Source of the DNA: Microbacterium aoyamense
Lineage (GTDB): Bacteria; Actinomycetota; Actinomycetes; Actinomycetales; Microbacteriaceae
Reading direction: 5' to 3'
Assembly (NCBI RefSeq): GCF_023155855.1
Contig: NZ_JAKNUT010000003.1
Location: 310,001-374,000 of the forward strand
DNA: 64,000 nt
In this document: positions 44,276-53,277 of the stretch, in pieces
How the letters are laid out: every line of letters begins with the position of its first letter
Position numbering within the stretch: the stretch's first letter is position 1
Made by a program: the position numbers and the translations under genes
Notes under the pieces: generated by a model
What the model saw: only the letters and a program-made list of their open reading frames with translations
What the model was told of the DNA's origin: nothing
Databases searched by the model: none

Positions 44276-44731
44276 GTGAGCGACACGTCATCCCCTATCG
44301 CGGCAGCCGGACTCGAGGTCGGACTCACGACGTGGTCCGCGCCCAACCCCTTCGGCGAGCCGACGGCGTACGTCCTCGTGCATCCGCTCACCGATCCAGA
44401 TGACGGGTCGCTCGCCGAGGCTGTCTCGGGCATGGGGCTCAAGCGCCTCGACGCCGACGGCGACATCCTGCCGATCGGCACGGAGATCCTCTACGCGTCC
44501 CTCCGCGCTCTGCGCGTCGAACTGTGCACGCCCGCAGGCGTGTGGCTCGATCAGCCCGTCACCGACGACTGGACGGCGAACGCGATCGGGCGGCGCTACG
44601 TCGTGCTCGTGGTCGGCACGCGGCCGCTCGCCGAGGACGCCGATGCCGCTGCGATCTCTGCCTACCTGTCGAATCGAGAGCACATCTACACGGCGCTCGT
44701 GAAGATCCGTGTGCGGGTCGAGAACCCCTGA
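44276..44731 (+). CDS. Conserved-looking hypothetical protein, 151 residues
   Basis: A soluble alpha/beta protein starting MSDTSSPIAAAGLEVGLTTW, with no signal peptide or membrane helix. Strands and helices alternate (FGEPTAYVLVHPLTD, YVVLVVGTRPLAED). It is not recognised. -10 TAATCT (44264-44269) lies six bases before GTG 44276, a leaderless pattern. The ClC gene follows after two bases, so the two are probably co-transcribed; a link to ion homeostasis is only suggested by that. Confidence 0.7.
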   Translation: MSDTSSPIAAAGLEVGLTTWSAPNPFGEPTAYVLVHPLTDPDDGSLAEAVSGMGLKRLDADGDILPIGTEILYASLRALRVELCTPAGVWLDQPVTDDWTANAIGRRYVVLVVGTRPLAEDADAAAISAYLSNREHIYTALVKIRVRVENP

Positions 44732-44733
44732 TC

Positions 44734-46053
44734 GTGGCTGACGCGCCCCCTGCCGACAACGAGCCCGGACTGGGCCGGGCCGCGCGCGTCCTGGTCGTGC
44801 TCGGTGGGCTCGCGATCATCTCGGGCGTGCTCATCGGATTCATCGGAGGGGCTTTCCGCTGGCTGCTGCTGCACGCCGCGGCCTTTCGCGAGCAGCTGTC
44901 GACGTGGGCGCACACCGTGCCCTTCGGCTGGGTGGCGGTCATCGGCTTCTGCGCGGCGGGCGCCATCGTGGCGATCCTGCTCGTCCGGCTGTCGCCGGAG
45001 TCGGCGGGCAGCGGCATCCAGGACGTCGAAGCGGTCTACCGGCAGCAGCTGCCGTCGCCGCCTCTGTCGGTCGTGCCCGTGCGCTTCGCGGGCGGTCTGG
45101 CAGCCATCGGCTCGGGAATGGTGCTGGGGCGCGAGGGGCCGACGGTGCACATGGGAGCCGCACTCGGGGCCGGTGTGGGCAAGGCCGCCGGCTTGGATGC
45201 CGATGATCACCGGCTCCTGCAGACGGCGATGTCGGGGGCGGGTCTCGCGGTCGCCTTCAACGCCCCCGTAGGCGGCGCGCTCTTCGTGATCGAAGAAGTG
45301 ACGAAGTCGGCGAGCTATCGGCTCATCGTGCCCACCGTGCTCGGCGTCGGTGCCGCGATCGCGTGCGCCCGTCTGGTGATCGGCGACCATCCCGACTTCC
45401 TCGTGCACCACGTGCCGAATCCACCGATGTACACGCTGCCGATGTTCCTCGTCTTCGGCGTTCTGCTCGGTTTGCTCGGAGCGGCCTACAACGCGCTCGT
45501 GGTCGGTCTGGTGAATCTCGATGCAGCGCTTTCGCGCGTCCCCGCCGTCGTGCGGGCCGGCGTCGTGGGCGCTCTCATCGGGCTGGCACTGTTCGTCGAC
45601 CCGCTCACGGTCGGCGGCGGTGACGCCCTGACGCAGCTGCTCTTGACGGGCCAGGCGTTCGCGCCGCCTCTTCTGCTGATGTACCTGTTGATCCGGTTCG
45701 TGGCCGGCCCCTTGTCGTATGCCGCGGGCACGCCCGGGGGGTTGTTCGCTCCCCTGCTCGCCGTCGGAGCGCTGCTCGGCACGATCTTCGGTCAGATCGT
45801 GCTGGTGATGGCGCCGAGCCTCGGCGCCGATTTCCTCATCGCGATGGCGATCGTCGGCATGTCGACGATGTTCGGCGCGACCGTGCGAGCGCCGCTCACG
45901 GGCATCGTCCTGATCGTCGAGATGACGGCGGTGACGACGGTCACGGTGCCGATGCTCCTGGCCGCAGGAGCGGCCGTCGTGACGGCGATGCTCGTGAAGT
46001 CCGCGCCCGTCTACGACAGCTTGCGCGAGATCACGCTGCGCGCTCGATCCTGA
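44734..46053 (+). CDS. ClC-family chloride transporter
   Basis: A 439-residue ClC protein with the selectivity signatures GSGIQ (usually GSGIP), GREGPTVHMG and GLFAPLL. The gating Glu in GREGP and an internal Glu pair (VIEEVT) suggest H+/Cl- exchange rather than a channel. No CBS domain follows the membrane part. GTG 44734 is two bases after the hypothetical gene. Such exchangers help in acid resistance, which would fit the oxalate decarboxylase nearby, although not in the same operon. Confidence 0.9.
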   Translation: MADAPPADNEPGLGRAARVLVVLGGLAIISGVLIGFIGGAFRWLLLHAAAFREQLSTWAHTVPFGWVAVIGFCAAGAIVAILLVRLSPESAGSGIQDVEAVYRQQLPSPPLSVVPVRFAGGLAAIGSGMVLGREGPTVHMGAALGAGVGKAAGLDADDHRLLQTAMSGAGLAVAFNAPVGGALFVIEEVTKSASYRLIVPTVLGVGAAIACARLVIGDHPDFLVHHVPNPPMYTLPMFLVFGVLLGLLGAAYNALVVGLVNLDAALSRVPAVVRAGVVGALIGLALFVDPLTVGGGDALTQLLLTGQAFAPPLLLMYLLIRFVAGPLSYAAGTPGGLFAPLLAVGALLGTIFGQIVLVMAPSLGADFLIAMAIVGMSTMFGATVRAPLTGIVLIVEMTAVTTVTVPMLLAAGAAVVTAMLVKSAPVYDSLREITLRARS

Positions 46054-46059
46054 GTGCGC

Positions 46060-47352
46060 TCACCCGTTCGCTGCGCGCATCGCGAGGACACCCGCACCGA
46101 CGTCGAGCGCCGCTGCAAGTGCCGACAGCAGCTCGCCTCGCGGTGTCTCGCCGGTCGAGGTGACGGCCGGCTCGGGAAGGATGCTGCGCGCGACCGGTCG
46201 ACCGAGCAGAGCGGTGAGATCTCGAGCCGTGACGAGGAAGTCGAGGCCGTTGCCGGGCCGGTAGGAGTGCTCGGCGCGCACGTCGCCGTCGCCGTCGAGC
46301 ACCGCGACGTGGAGCGCGAGCATGCGCTGCTCACCGCCCTCGTAGACCTCTTCCGACGTGTGGCTCCAGTGCCGCATGACGGCGACGGGGCGCTCGAGGT
46401 CGGAGATTCCGGCCACGGACTCCGTGTCTTCGGTGCGCGCCGAACCCGGCTCCAGCGTCGTCTCGAAGGCGGCGCGCACGTCGCCCGGTTCGCGTTCTGA
46501 CCCGAGGTCCACCCGCACGCGGAGGCGCTGTCGCGTGCGGTTGGTGAGTTCCAGCGTCGTCGCGGTGAGGCGGACATGGACGACGTCCGACGTGCGGATC
46601 GCCGCAAGGTCCGGTAACGGGTCCGGCGCCTCGACCGGGGCCGCGTCGCGCGGCCGCTCGGCGTCGACCTCGGGTGCCGTCGGCACGCCGAGACCGAAGG
46701 CCAGCTCGACCATCGCCGCCGCCTGATCCGCGACGGTCGCGCCGTGCTGCACGTGCGCGCGGTCGAAGACGACGAAGACATCGGCGTCGGGATGACCGGC
46801 GATCACCCCGGCGGCCTCCGTCGAGCCTGGAGGAACGGCGACGACGATCGCGGCCGGACGCGTGACGAGCTCGTGCAGCGAGCGCTCCGGACGCGCGAAG
46901 GTCAACTCGTGCCACGCGGGCGCTGCCGCGCGAGCGAGCACTCGACTCGCGATGCCCGAGTGGGTCGCCGAGGCGAGCGTCCCGCGACCGTTGAGGTGCT
47001 CGACGCGACGGCCGGATGCCGCGGCCACCGCTGCGGCGATGTACAGCTCGTAGGCCGACACCGCGCCCGCGGGGGAGAGCACCGCGACCGGCCCCGGCTG
47101 GAGCGGCAGCGTGGCGGGGAACACGACGACGGCGAGAGGGCCGCCACCGGTCGCCGAGAGTGTGTCGGCGGCGGCGAGGAGGTCGGCTGCGGCATCCGTC
47201 CCGCGCTCGGCGATGCCGATGAGCGCGCCGTAGGCGAGCGCGCCCGCGAGCGACGCGTCGCCGTCTCGCTGCTCGACCTCGATGCCGAGGAGCCCCAGGC
47301 GCTCCGTCGTGGTGGCGTCGACGCGATGCGCTGCGACGGCGGTGATTCCCAT
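46060..47352 (-). CDS. Uncharacterised 430-residue soluble protein
   Basis: No family recognised. Residues 1-240 contain alternating strands and Ala-rich helices with Rossmann-like features (GGPLAVVVFPATLPL, RPAAIVVAVPPGSTEAAG, ADVFVVFDRAHV), as in two nucleotide-binding-like halves. Residues about 260-400 look all-beta (VVHVRLTATTLELTNRTRQR). There is no export signal and no clear P-loop. -10 TAGGCT lies seven bases before ATG 47352 (leaderless). It ends six bases from the convergent ClC gene. Confidence 0.7.
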   Translation of the reverse strand: MGITAVAAHRVDATTTERLGLLGIEVEQRDGDASLAGALAYGALIGIAERGTDAAADLLAAADTLSATGGGPLAVVVFPATLPLQPGPVAVLSPAGAVSAYELYIAAAVAAASGRRVEHLNGRGTLASATHSGIASRVLARAAAPAWHELTFARPERSLHELVTRPAAIVVAVPPGSTEAAGVIAGHPDADVFVVFDRAHVQHGATVADQAAAMVELAFGLGVPTAPEVDAERPRDAAPVEAPDPLPDLAAIRTSDVVHVRLTATTLELTNRTRQRLRVRVDLGSEREPGDVRAAFETTLEPGSARTEDTESVAGISDLERPVAVMRHWSHTSEEVYEGGEQRMLALHVAVLDGDGDVRAEHSYRPGNGLDFLVTARDLTALLGRPVARSILPEPAVTSTGETPRGELLSALAAALDVGAGVLAMRAANG

Positions 47353-47410
47353 GGTCGTCAGCCTAATGAGCGGACGTCGATCGGTAAGCGATGCTCACTC
47401 TTCCGGGGCG

Positions 47411-48076
47411 TCAGTCGGCGAGAGACAGGAGCTCCGCGAGGACCCGCGGGTGGTCGAGGATGCGGAAGTGCCCGCCCGTGTCGAGCTCGATGTTCGTCGC
47501 GCCCGGCAGCTCGCTGCGCTCGGGGATGTGCGGGTCGAAGTGCCCGTACATCGACACGATGCGCGCGTTGACGTCGCGCTGCTCGGTGAGCGCGAGGATC
47601 GTGGCATCCGTCGTCGAGAAATCGCGCAGAGTGCGTCCCCACATGAGGTTCGCGTAGCGCGAGCCGCCGAACGGAGTGGCGACGGCGAGCATCGATCGCA
47701 CGCGGTGGCCCGAGGGCCCGATCATGACTTGCTTGCCGATGAGGCCGCCCTTGCTGTGCGCGGCGATGACGGCATCCGTCAGGTCATGCTCTTCGAGGTA
47801 TCCGGCGACGCTGTCCGCCGACTCGACGACGGGGTGCCGATTGTGGCGGAGCCTGCCGAGCACGTGCACGGGATGCCCCGCCGCGTGGGCGTCCTCGACA
47901 AGCGGCTGGAGGAACTTCCAGGTCTCGTAGACGCCGGGGATCACGACGATCGGCGTGCGCTCGCCCGTGCGGTACGTCGTCGGATCGACGCGGTTGAAGA
48001 ACGCGCGCACCTGCCAGATTCCCGCGTACACGTAGTCCTGCGCCCACCAGGCGAGGTTGCGGAAGGCGGAGGTCAC
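47411..48076 (-). CDS. Lipase-like alpha/beta hydrolase
   Basis: A 221-residue protein. The oxyanion region is VVIPGVYETWKFLQPLV, the nucleophile elbow is AAHSKGGLIGKQ (G/A-H-S-x-G), and a late GGHFRILDHP offers the catalytic His. It is small for the family and has no signal peptide. GTG 48076 is six bases after CACAAT, a possible -10. Substrate unknown, perhaps short acyl esters. Confidence 0.78.
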   Translation of the reverse strand: MTSAFRNLAWWAQDYVYAGIWQVRAFFNRVDPTTYRTGERTPIVVIPGVYETWKFLQPLVEDAHAAGHPVHVLGRLRHNRHPVVESADSVAGYLEEHDLTDAVIAAHSKGGLIGKQVMIGPSGHRVRSMLAVATPFGGSRYANLMWGRTLRDFSTTDATILALTEQRDVNARIVSMYGHFDPHIPERSELPGATNIELDTGGHFRILDHPRVLAELLSLAD

Positions 48077-48122
48077 CGTCCGATTGTGATGGATGCCGCG
48101 AAGAATTCGCTATTCAGTCTTG

Positions 48123-48140
48123 CTGAGTACCGGTACTCAG
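48123..48140. promoter_or_regulatory. 18-bp palindrome before PadR operon
   Basis: CTGAGTACCGGTACTCAG is a perfect palindrome 45 bases before the PadR start, between the divergent lipase-like gene and the operon. Likely PadR operator. Confidence 0.7.
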
Positions 48141-48184
48141 TGTTACCGTCTAGTGGTAGTCAGCGATACAGAGTAGGGGTGAGC

Positions 48185-48526
48185 ATGGCCAGTCAGATGA
48201 CCGAGATGCTCAAGGGCACGCTCGAGGGGATCGTGCTCGCGGTGCTCGCCGAGCAGCCCGCATACGGGTATGAGATCACCGCGCGGCTGCGGGACGAGGG
48301 ATTCACCGAGCTCGTCGAAGGAACCGTCTACGCGCTGCTCGTGCGCATCGAGCAGCGGGGGTTCGTCGACGTCGAGAAGGTGCCCTCCGAGAAGGGCCCG
48401 CCGCGCAAGGTCTACACGATCAACCTCACCGGTCGGGCTCAGCTCGACGAGTTCTGGAGGACATGGAGCTTCCTCGCCGAACGCATCGAACAGCTCCACC
48501 GAAACCGCGAAGAGAGAGAGAACTGA
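48185..48526 (+). CDS. PadR-family regulator
   Basis: A 113-residue PadR-type winged-helix protein: MLKGTLEGIVLAVLAEQPAY at the N-terminus, GYEITARLRDEGF, ELVEGTVYALLVRIEQRGF, and GPPRKVYTINLTGRAQL, the standard order. ATG 48185, with GTG 48179 as an option. It starts a four-gene unit with a DUF1048 protein and an ABC exporter, which it presumably represses until the exported compound binds. Confidence 0.92.
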   Translation: MASQMTEMLKGTLEGIVLAVLAEQPAYGYEITARLRDEGFTELVEGTVYALLVRIEQRGFVDVEKVPSEKGPPRKVYTINLTGRAQLDEFWRTWSFLAERIEQLHRNREEREN

Positions 48527-48527
48527 C

Positions 48528-48893
48528 ATGGCCGCCAAGTGGATCGAATTCATCACCGGACCGCTCGAGCAGAAGAAGCAGTGGCGAGAGGCCAAGGCGC
48601 GTCTCGAAGCGCTGCCCGAGCCGTACCGCACCACCGCCGCTGCGGTGAACCGCTACCTCATGTACTACGGCGGCGTCGTCGAGGGCGACGTGATCGTGCA
48701 GATGTTCCTCGACAGTGCCGACTTCTGGGAGCGCGCGGCGCTCGACGGCACGCCGATCCGCCAGATCGTCGGTGACGACCCGGCCGCGTTCGCGGAGGAG
48801 TTCGCCGCCGCGTACGGCGGCAAGCAGTGGATCGACAAGGAGCGCGCGCGCCTCAACAAGGCGATCGACGACGTCGAGAAGGAGCAGTCATGA
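48528..48893 (+). CDS. DUF1048 protein
   Basis: A 121-residue helical protein (MAAKWIEFITGPLEQKKQWR; VNRYLMYYGGVVEGDVIVQM). DUF1048 genes commonly accompany PadR regulators and ABC exporters, with unknown role. It starts one base after the PadR stop and ends with an ATGA overlap to the ATPase gene. Confidence 0.85.
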   Translation: MAAKWIEFITGPLEQKKQWREAKARLEALPEPYRTTAAAVNRYLMYYGGVVEGDVIVQMFLDSADFWERAALDGTPIRQIVGDDPAAFAEEFAAAYGGKQWIDKERARLNKAIDDVEKEQS

Positions 48894-49657
48894 CCGACGC
48901 AGCCATCCGGGTGCAGGGGATCGAGAAGTCCTTCAAGGACCTCGCCGTCCTGAAGGGCGTCGACTTCGAGGTCGAGCGGGGCAGCATCTTCGCCCTGCTC
49001 GGCTCGAACGGCGCCGGCAAGACGACGCTCGTCCGCATCCTCTCCACGCTCCTGAAGGCGGATGCCGGGTCTGCTGCCGTCCACGGCTTCGACATCGCGT
49101 CGCAGGCGCAGGACGTTCGCGAATCGATCAGCCTGACCGGGCAGTTCGCCGCCGTCGACGAGATCCTCTCGGGACGCGAGAATCTCGTGCTCATCGCGCA
49201 GCTGCGACACCTCGAGAACCCCGGCGCCGTCGCCGACGATCTGCTCGCGCGCTTCTCGCTCACCGAAGCCGGCTCTCGCCGCGCCGGAACCTACTCGGGA
49301 GGGATGCGACGCCGGCTCGACATCGCGATGAGCCTGATCGGCGACCCGCCCATCATCTTCCTCGACGAGCCGACGACAGGGCTCGACCCCGAGGCCCGCA
49401 TCGAGGTGTGGCAGACGGTGAAGAAGCTGGCCGCATCCGGCACGACCGTCCTGCTCACGACGCAGTACCTCGACGAGGCCGAGCAGCTCGCCGACAGGAT
49501 CGCGATCCTGAACCGCGGCACCATCATCCAGAACGGCACGCTCGCCGAGCTCAAGCGGCTCCTGCCGCAGGCGAAGGTCGAGTACGTCGAGAAGCAGCCC
49601 ACGCTCGAAGAGGTCTTCCTCGCGCTCGTGGGAGAAGAGAAGAAGGAGGCGGCCTGA
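48890..49657 (+). CDS. ABC exporter ATPase, DrrA-like
   Basis: A 255-residue ABC ATPase: Walker A GSNGAGKTT, signature YSGGMRRR, Walker B IIFLDEPTTGLDPEAR and switch His replaced by Gln (LLTTQYLDEAEQLAD), the DrrA-type feature. It energises drug or lipid export with the adjacent permease. It overlaps both neighbours (four bases, then one). Confidence 0.92.
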   Translation: MTDAAIRVQGIEKSFKDLAVLKGVDFEVERGSIFALLGSNGAGKTTLVRILSTLLKADAGSAAVHGFDIASQAQDVRESISLTGQFAAVDEILSGRENLVLIAQLRHLENPGAVADDLLARFSLTEAGSRRAGTYSGGMRRRLDIAMSLIGDPPIIFLDEPTTGLDPEARIEVWQTVKKLAASGTTVLLTTQYLDEAEQLADRIAILNRGTIIQNGTLAELKRLLPQAKVEYVEKQPTLEEVFLALVGEEKKEAA

Positions 49658-50421
49658 TGACCGCTCACGTCATCGGCGACACCAGCGTCCTCACCGGGCG
49701 CTCGCTGCGCCACATCCTCCGCAGCCCCGACACGATCATCACGACCGCGGTCACCCCGATCGCGCTCATGCTGCTGTTCGTGTTCGTGCTCGGCGGCGCG
49801 ATCGACACGGGATCCAGCGAGTCCTACATCGATTACATGCTCCCCGGCATCCTGCTCATCACGATCGCGTCGGGCATCGCCTACACGGCGTACCGGCTGT
49901 TCCTCGATCTGCAGGGCGGGATCTTCGAGCGCTTCCAGTCGATGCCGATCGCGCGGTCGAGCGTGCTGTGGGCGCATGTGCTCACGTCCCTCGTCGCCAA
50001 CCTGGTGTCCGTCGCGATCGTCGTCGGTGTCGCTCTGATCATGGGCTTCCGCACGGGAGCGTCGTTCGGCGCGTGGCTGGCCGTCGCCGGCATCCTGATC
50101 CTCTTCACCCTCGCCCTGACGTGGATCGCCGTCATCGCGGGGCTCTCGGCCAAGACCGTCGACGGCGCGAGCGCCTTCAGCTACCCGTTGATCTTCCTGC
50201 CGTTCATCAGCTCGGCCTTCGTGCCGACGGATTCGATGCCCGCGCCGGTCGCGTGGTTCGCCGAGAATCAGCCCGTCACGTCGATCGTCGACACGATGCG
50301 GTCGCTGTTCTCGGGCCAGCCCGTCGGCACCGACATCTGGGTCGCGCTCGCGTGGCTCGTCGGCATCCTCGTGGTCGCGTACTTCGCGGCGGCCGCGATC
50401 TACCGCCGCAGGTTCCGCTGA
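49657..50421 (+). CDS. ABC-2 exporter permease, DrrB-like
   Basis: A 254-residue ABC-2 permease with six membrane helices. The ABC-2 signature appears in MLPGILLITIASGIAYTAYR and FLPFISSAFVPTDSMP. The ATG at 49657 shares one base with the ATPase stop (TGATG). A GC-rich hairpin 13 bases later ends the operon. Substrate unknown; PadR control suggests a toxic small molecule. Confidence 0.92.
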   Translation: MTAHVIGDTSVLTGRSLRHILRSPDTIITTAVTPIALMLLFVFVLGGAIDTGSSESYIDYMLPGILLITIASGIAYTAYRLFLDLQGGIFERFQSMPIARSSVLWAHVLTSLVANLVSVAIVVGVALIMGFRTGASFGAWLAVAGILILFTLALTWIAVIAGLSAKTVDGASAFSYPLIFLPFISSAFVPTDSMPAPVAWFAENQPVTSIVDTMRSLFSGQPVGTDIWVALAWLVGILVVAYFAAAAIYRRRFR

Positions 50422-50434
50422 ATCTGCGCGATTT

Positions 50435-50467
50435 CGAAGGGCCGCTCCCGGTGGGGGCGGCCCTTCG
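50435..50467. terminator. Bidirectional terminator after ABC exporter
   Basis: CGAAGGGCCGCTCCC and GGGGGCGGCCCTTCG pair (one mismatch) around GGT, between two convergent genes. Confidence 0.88.
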
Positions 50468-51673
50468 TCAGCGCCCGAGCGTCTCGTCGAGCCAATCGAA
50501 CGCCCGCTGGCTGAACAGGGCCGCGGCGCCCGCTTCGTCGTGCTCGCCCGCACCTTCGGCGTTCGTGAAGCGGATGTACTCCTTCGGGGACGGCAGCGCG
50601 TCGTAGAGCTGCTGCGCGGAGCGGTTTCGCGGGTCGTTCTCGCCCGTGGCGAGCAGCACGGGGCAGCTGATCCGGTCCGCGAGTCCGGCGAGCGTGTACG
50701 GCGCGGAACCGCGCAGATACTCCAGCGGCGTGTCGAAGCCGTGCGTGAGCATGCCTCGGTCGAAGGTGAACGCGAGCTCGGCGGATGCCGCCATCTCGGC
50801 CCGCAGCGCCGCGTTCAGCGTGTCGGCGTCGCCGGTCTCCAGCTGGTCCCGATACTCGGCCGGCAGCAGGAACTTCGCGCCGGCGCCCACGTCGTACTGC
50901 GGAGCATCGCCGATCACGGCCGCGAGCCGATGCTCGGCCGTCGCTGCGCGCGGCGCCAGGAACCCGCCCCAGCTGCGGCCGAGGGCGACGATCTTCTCGG
51001 CATCGACCTCGGGTCGCGTGAGCAGCCAGTCGACTTCGGCCGTCACGACGGTCTCCCAATCGGGTCGGAAGTGCAGCCCCTTCTCGATGAGCGCCCCGCC
51101 TTGCCCGGGCCCGTCCATCAGGAGGATCGCATAGCCGCGCCGGAGTGCGGCGGCGCCCCCCGCGAAGTACGTCTCCTCCATCGTGCCGTCGTACCCGCCG
51201 ACGAGGATGACGGTCGGGAACGGGCCGTCTCCGGCGGGTGTGGCGAAGTACGCGTCGAGTTCCTGGCCGTCGACGGGGATCGTCACGCTCGTGAAGGTCT
51301 CGTCCATGAGAGCGGATGCCCGGCGGAAGGCGTTCTTCTGGTTCCGGTAGGACGCGATCAGCCGATCGTCCAGCGGGGGAGCGAGATGGAAGATCCCCGA
51401 CGTCCGGTAATAGGTCGTCGCGCGCAGGAATCCCTCTCGAGCGCTCACGGCGTGGCCGGCAGCGAGGCTCTTCTCGGCATCCGCCATGATCCTGTCTCCG
51501 AGCGCCTGCCACTGCACGAACCAGGCATCGCGGTCGTCGCCGATGAGCTTCGCGGTGATGAACGCTTCGCCGAAGTCGGCACCGCCGTAGGGGATCGTGT
51601 CGAGCAGGCGGACGAACTGGCCGTCGAACTGCGGATCGGCGAACGCGACGCCGGTGAGGGTGGGATCGGTCAT
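50468..51673 (-). CDS. Alpha/beta hydrolase, FrsA/dihydroxypseudooxynicotine-hydrolase-like
   Basis: A 401-residue protein with a helical N-terminal cap (about 1-130: AREGFLRATTYYRTSGIFH is typical of this class) and a hydrolase core: VILVGGYDGTMEE, nucleophile elbow ALGRSWGGFLAPR, acid in ATGENDPRNRS and catalytic His in GAGEHDEAGA. ATG 51673. Relatives hydrolyse C-C or ester bonds; the substrate is unknown. Divergent from the LuxR-type gene. Confidence 0.85.
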   Translation of the reverse strand: MTDPTLTGVAFADPQFDGQFVRLLDTIPYGGADFGEAFITAKLIGDDRDAWFVQWQALGDRIMADAEKSLAAGHAVSAREGFLRATTYYRTSGIFHLAPPLDDRLIASYRNQKNAFRRASALMDETFTSVTIPVDGQELDAYFATPAGDGPFPTVILVGGYDGTMEETYFAGGAAALRRGYAILLMDGPGQGGALIEKGLHFRPDWETVVTAEVDWLLTRPEVDAEKIVALGRSWGGFLAPRAATAEHRLAAVIGDAPQYDVGAGAKFLLPAEYRDQLETGDADTLNAALRAEMAASAELAFTFDRGMLTHGFDTPLEYLRGSAPYTLAGLADRISCPVLLATGENDPRNRSAQQLYDALPSPKEYIRFTNAEGAGEHDEAGAAALFSQRAFDWLDETLGR

Positions 51674-51746
51674 GGCGGCCTCCGTGGGGCATCGGTGAAC
51701 GTGCGGACGCACGTCCATGATGGCCACCGGCGCGCACCTCGAACAG

Positions 51747-51758
51747 GGACCTGGGTCC
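51747..51758. promoter_or_regulatory. GGACC-TG-GGTCC palindrome before LuxR gene
   Basis: A 5-2-5 palindrome 17 bases upstream of a -10 TAGACT (51776-51781), in the -35 position expected of a class II activator. A near-identical palindrome occurs after the gene at 53207. Confidence 0.65.
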
Positions 51759-51821
51759 TCAATGCGGTCCTTCCCTAGACTGGCGACGGAATCGCTGCGC
51801 GTCGTCCGGGGGAGGATGCAG

Positions 51822-53246
51822 ATGACCCCCGCTCGGGTACGATCCGACACCGCGCGCTCACTCGACCGCGCCCTGTTCGCGATCGCGGCTCTGAGCCTCC
51901 TGGTCGTCGTGATCGAGGTCGCCGTCCTGCTGCAGACCGTACAGCTCCACGCGATCGCGACGCTCGCTCTGCCGTTCGGATTCGCCGTGTACGTCATCGC
52001 GGGAATCATCGCGTGGCGGCGCCGGCCGAGCAACGCCATGGGCGCGCTGATGGTCTGGACGGGCGCCGCCGTGCTGCTCGGCGGCATCGCGAGCACGGAA
52101 GTCCCCGTTCTCGAGGCGATCGGAGCCGTCTTCGCGACGGTCGCGCTCGCGGCCGTCATCCATCTCGTCCTGGCTTTCCCGACCGGGCGCCTCGAGACGC
52201 CCGCCGCCCGGTGGACCGTCGCGGCCGCCTACTTCGTTTCGCTCGTCCTGCAGATGCCGCTGTATCTGCTGGACCCGGGCAGCCCGCTCGCCGTGGCAGA
52301 CGCGCCCGGCGTCGTCGCCATCGCCAAGCCGGTGCAGTCGCTCGCCGGCGCAGCGGTCACCGTCAGCGCCGTCGTGATCCTGTCGGGTCGCCTCCGGCGC
52401 GCCGAGGACGCGCACCGGCGGCTCCTCATTCCGCTGCTGGCATACAGCATCTTCGCGGTGCTCTTCACGCCGGTGCGTTCGCTGCTGCGCGCCTTCGTGC
52501 CGATCGATCCGCTCTTGGGCGACATGCTGCAGTTCCTCGTCCTCGCCGGAGTGCCCATCGCCTTCGTCTTCGGACTGCTGCGCGGTGGCTTTCCGCGCAC
52601 CGGCGGTCTGGAGGAGCTCGGAACGTGGCTCGGCGAGGCATCCGCGACCGATGACCGCCTCGCCGAGGTGCTGTCCCGCGCATTGGGCGATCCGTCACTC
52701 GCCCTGTATGTCTCATCGGAGCAGTCCGGCGCGCTCGTCGATGCGGACGGGCGCGAGGCGCCGCCGCGCAACGACCCTCGCCGAGGGTGGAGCGACATCT
52801 CCGCACACGGCGTGATCGTCGGTGCGATCGCCTACGACGCGGAGCTCATCACCGACGCCGCACTGGTCGCCGCCGCCGGGAGCATCGTCGCGATCGCGGT
52901 CGAGCGCGAACGCCTCAGCGCCGACCTGCGCGCGACCAAGCAGGCCGCCCTCGTGTCGCAGGAGCAGCTCGTCTCGACGATCGGGGCGCTCACTCCTCGG
53001 CAGCGCGAGGTGCTCGAGCTCGTCGCCGAGGGGCGCAGCAACGCGAGCATCGCCGCGAAGCTCGTGCTCACCGAGAAAGCCGTCGTCCAGCACGTCTCGC
53101 GCATCTACGACGCGCTCGGATTGCCGATGCATGCCGAGGCCCACCGCCGCGTGCAGGCGGTCGTGCTCTACCTGACGGCTCAGGAGGACGCATCGGGGAG
53201 TGGTGAGGACCTAGGTCCCTCCCACGCGACCTCCCTGGGTCGATAG
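51822..53246 (+). CDS. Membrane-embedded LuxR-type one-component regulator
   Basis: A 474-residue protein. About eight membrane helices fill residues 15-270, then a soluble GAF-like segment (about 285-370), a short coiled linker (RERLSADLRATKQAALVSQE) and a LuxR HTH (LTPRQREVLELVAEGRSNAS, then KLVLTEKAVVQHVSRIYDAL). This is the layout of 7TM-GAF sensor kinases with the kinase exchanged for a DNA-binding domain. ATG 51822 suits the GGAGG six bases upstream better than ATG 51816. It probably senses a membrane or cell-wall signal and controls the two following penicillin-recognising genes. Confidence 0.85.
   Translation: MTPARVRSDTARSLDRALFAIAALSLLVVVIEVAVLLQTVQLHAIATLALPFGFAVYVIAGIIAWRRRPSNAMGALMVWTGAAVLLGGIASTEVPVLEAIGAVFATVALAAVIHLVLAFPTGRLETPAARWTVAAAYFVSLVLQMPLYLLDPGSPLAVADAPGVVAIAKPVQSLAGAAVTVSAVVILSGRLRRAEDAHRRLLIPLLAYSIFAVLFTPVRSLLRAFVPIDPLLGDMLQFLVLAGVPIAFVFGLLRGGFPRTGGLEELGTWLGEASATDDRLAEVLSRALGDPSLALYVSSEQSGALVDADGREAPPRNDPRRGWSDISAHGVIVGAIAYDAELITDAALVAAAGSIVAIAVERERLSADLRATKQAALVSQEQLVSTIGALTPRQREVLELVAEGRSNASIAAKLVLTEKAVVQHVSRIYDALGLPMHAEAHRRVQAVVLYLTAQEDASGSGEDLGPSHATSLGR
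53207..53218. promoter_or_regulatory. GGACCTAGGTCC palindrome before beta-lactamase-like gene
   Basis: A perfect 12-bp palindrome matching 51747-51758 in both arms, inside the end of the LuxR gene. A looser repeat CGACC-N6-GGTCG (53227-53242) follows, then a -10 TAGATT (53244-53249). Confidence 0.65.
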
Positions 53247-53277
53247 ATTTCGAACACATCGACTTCGGGGGGCCGTC

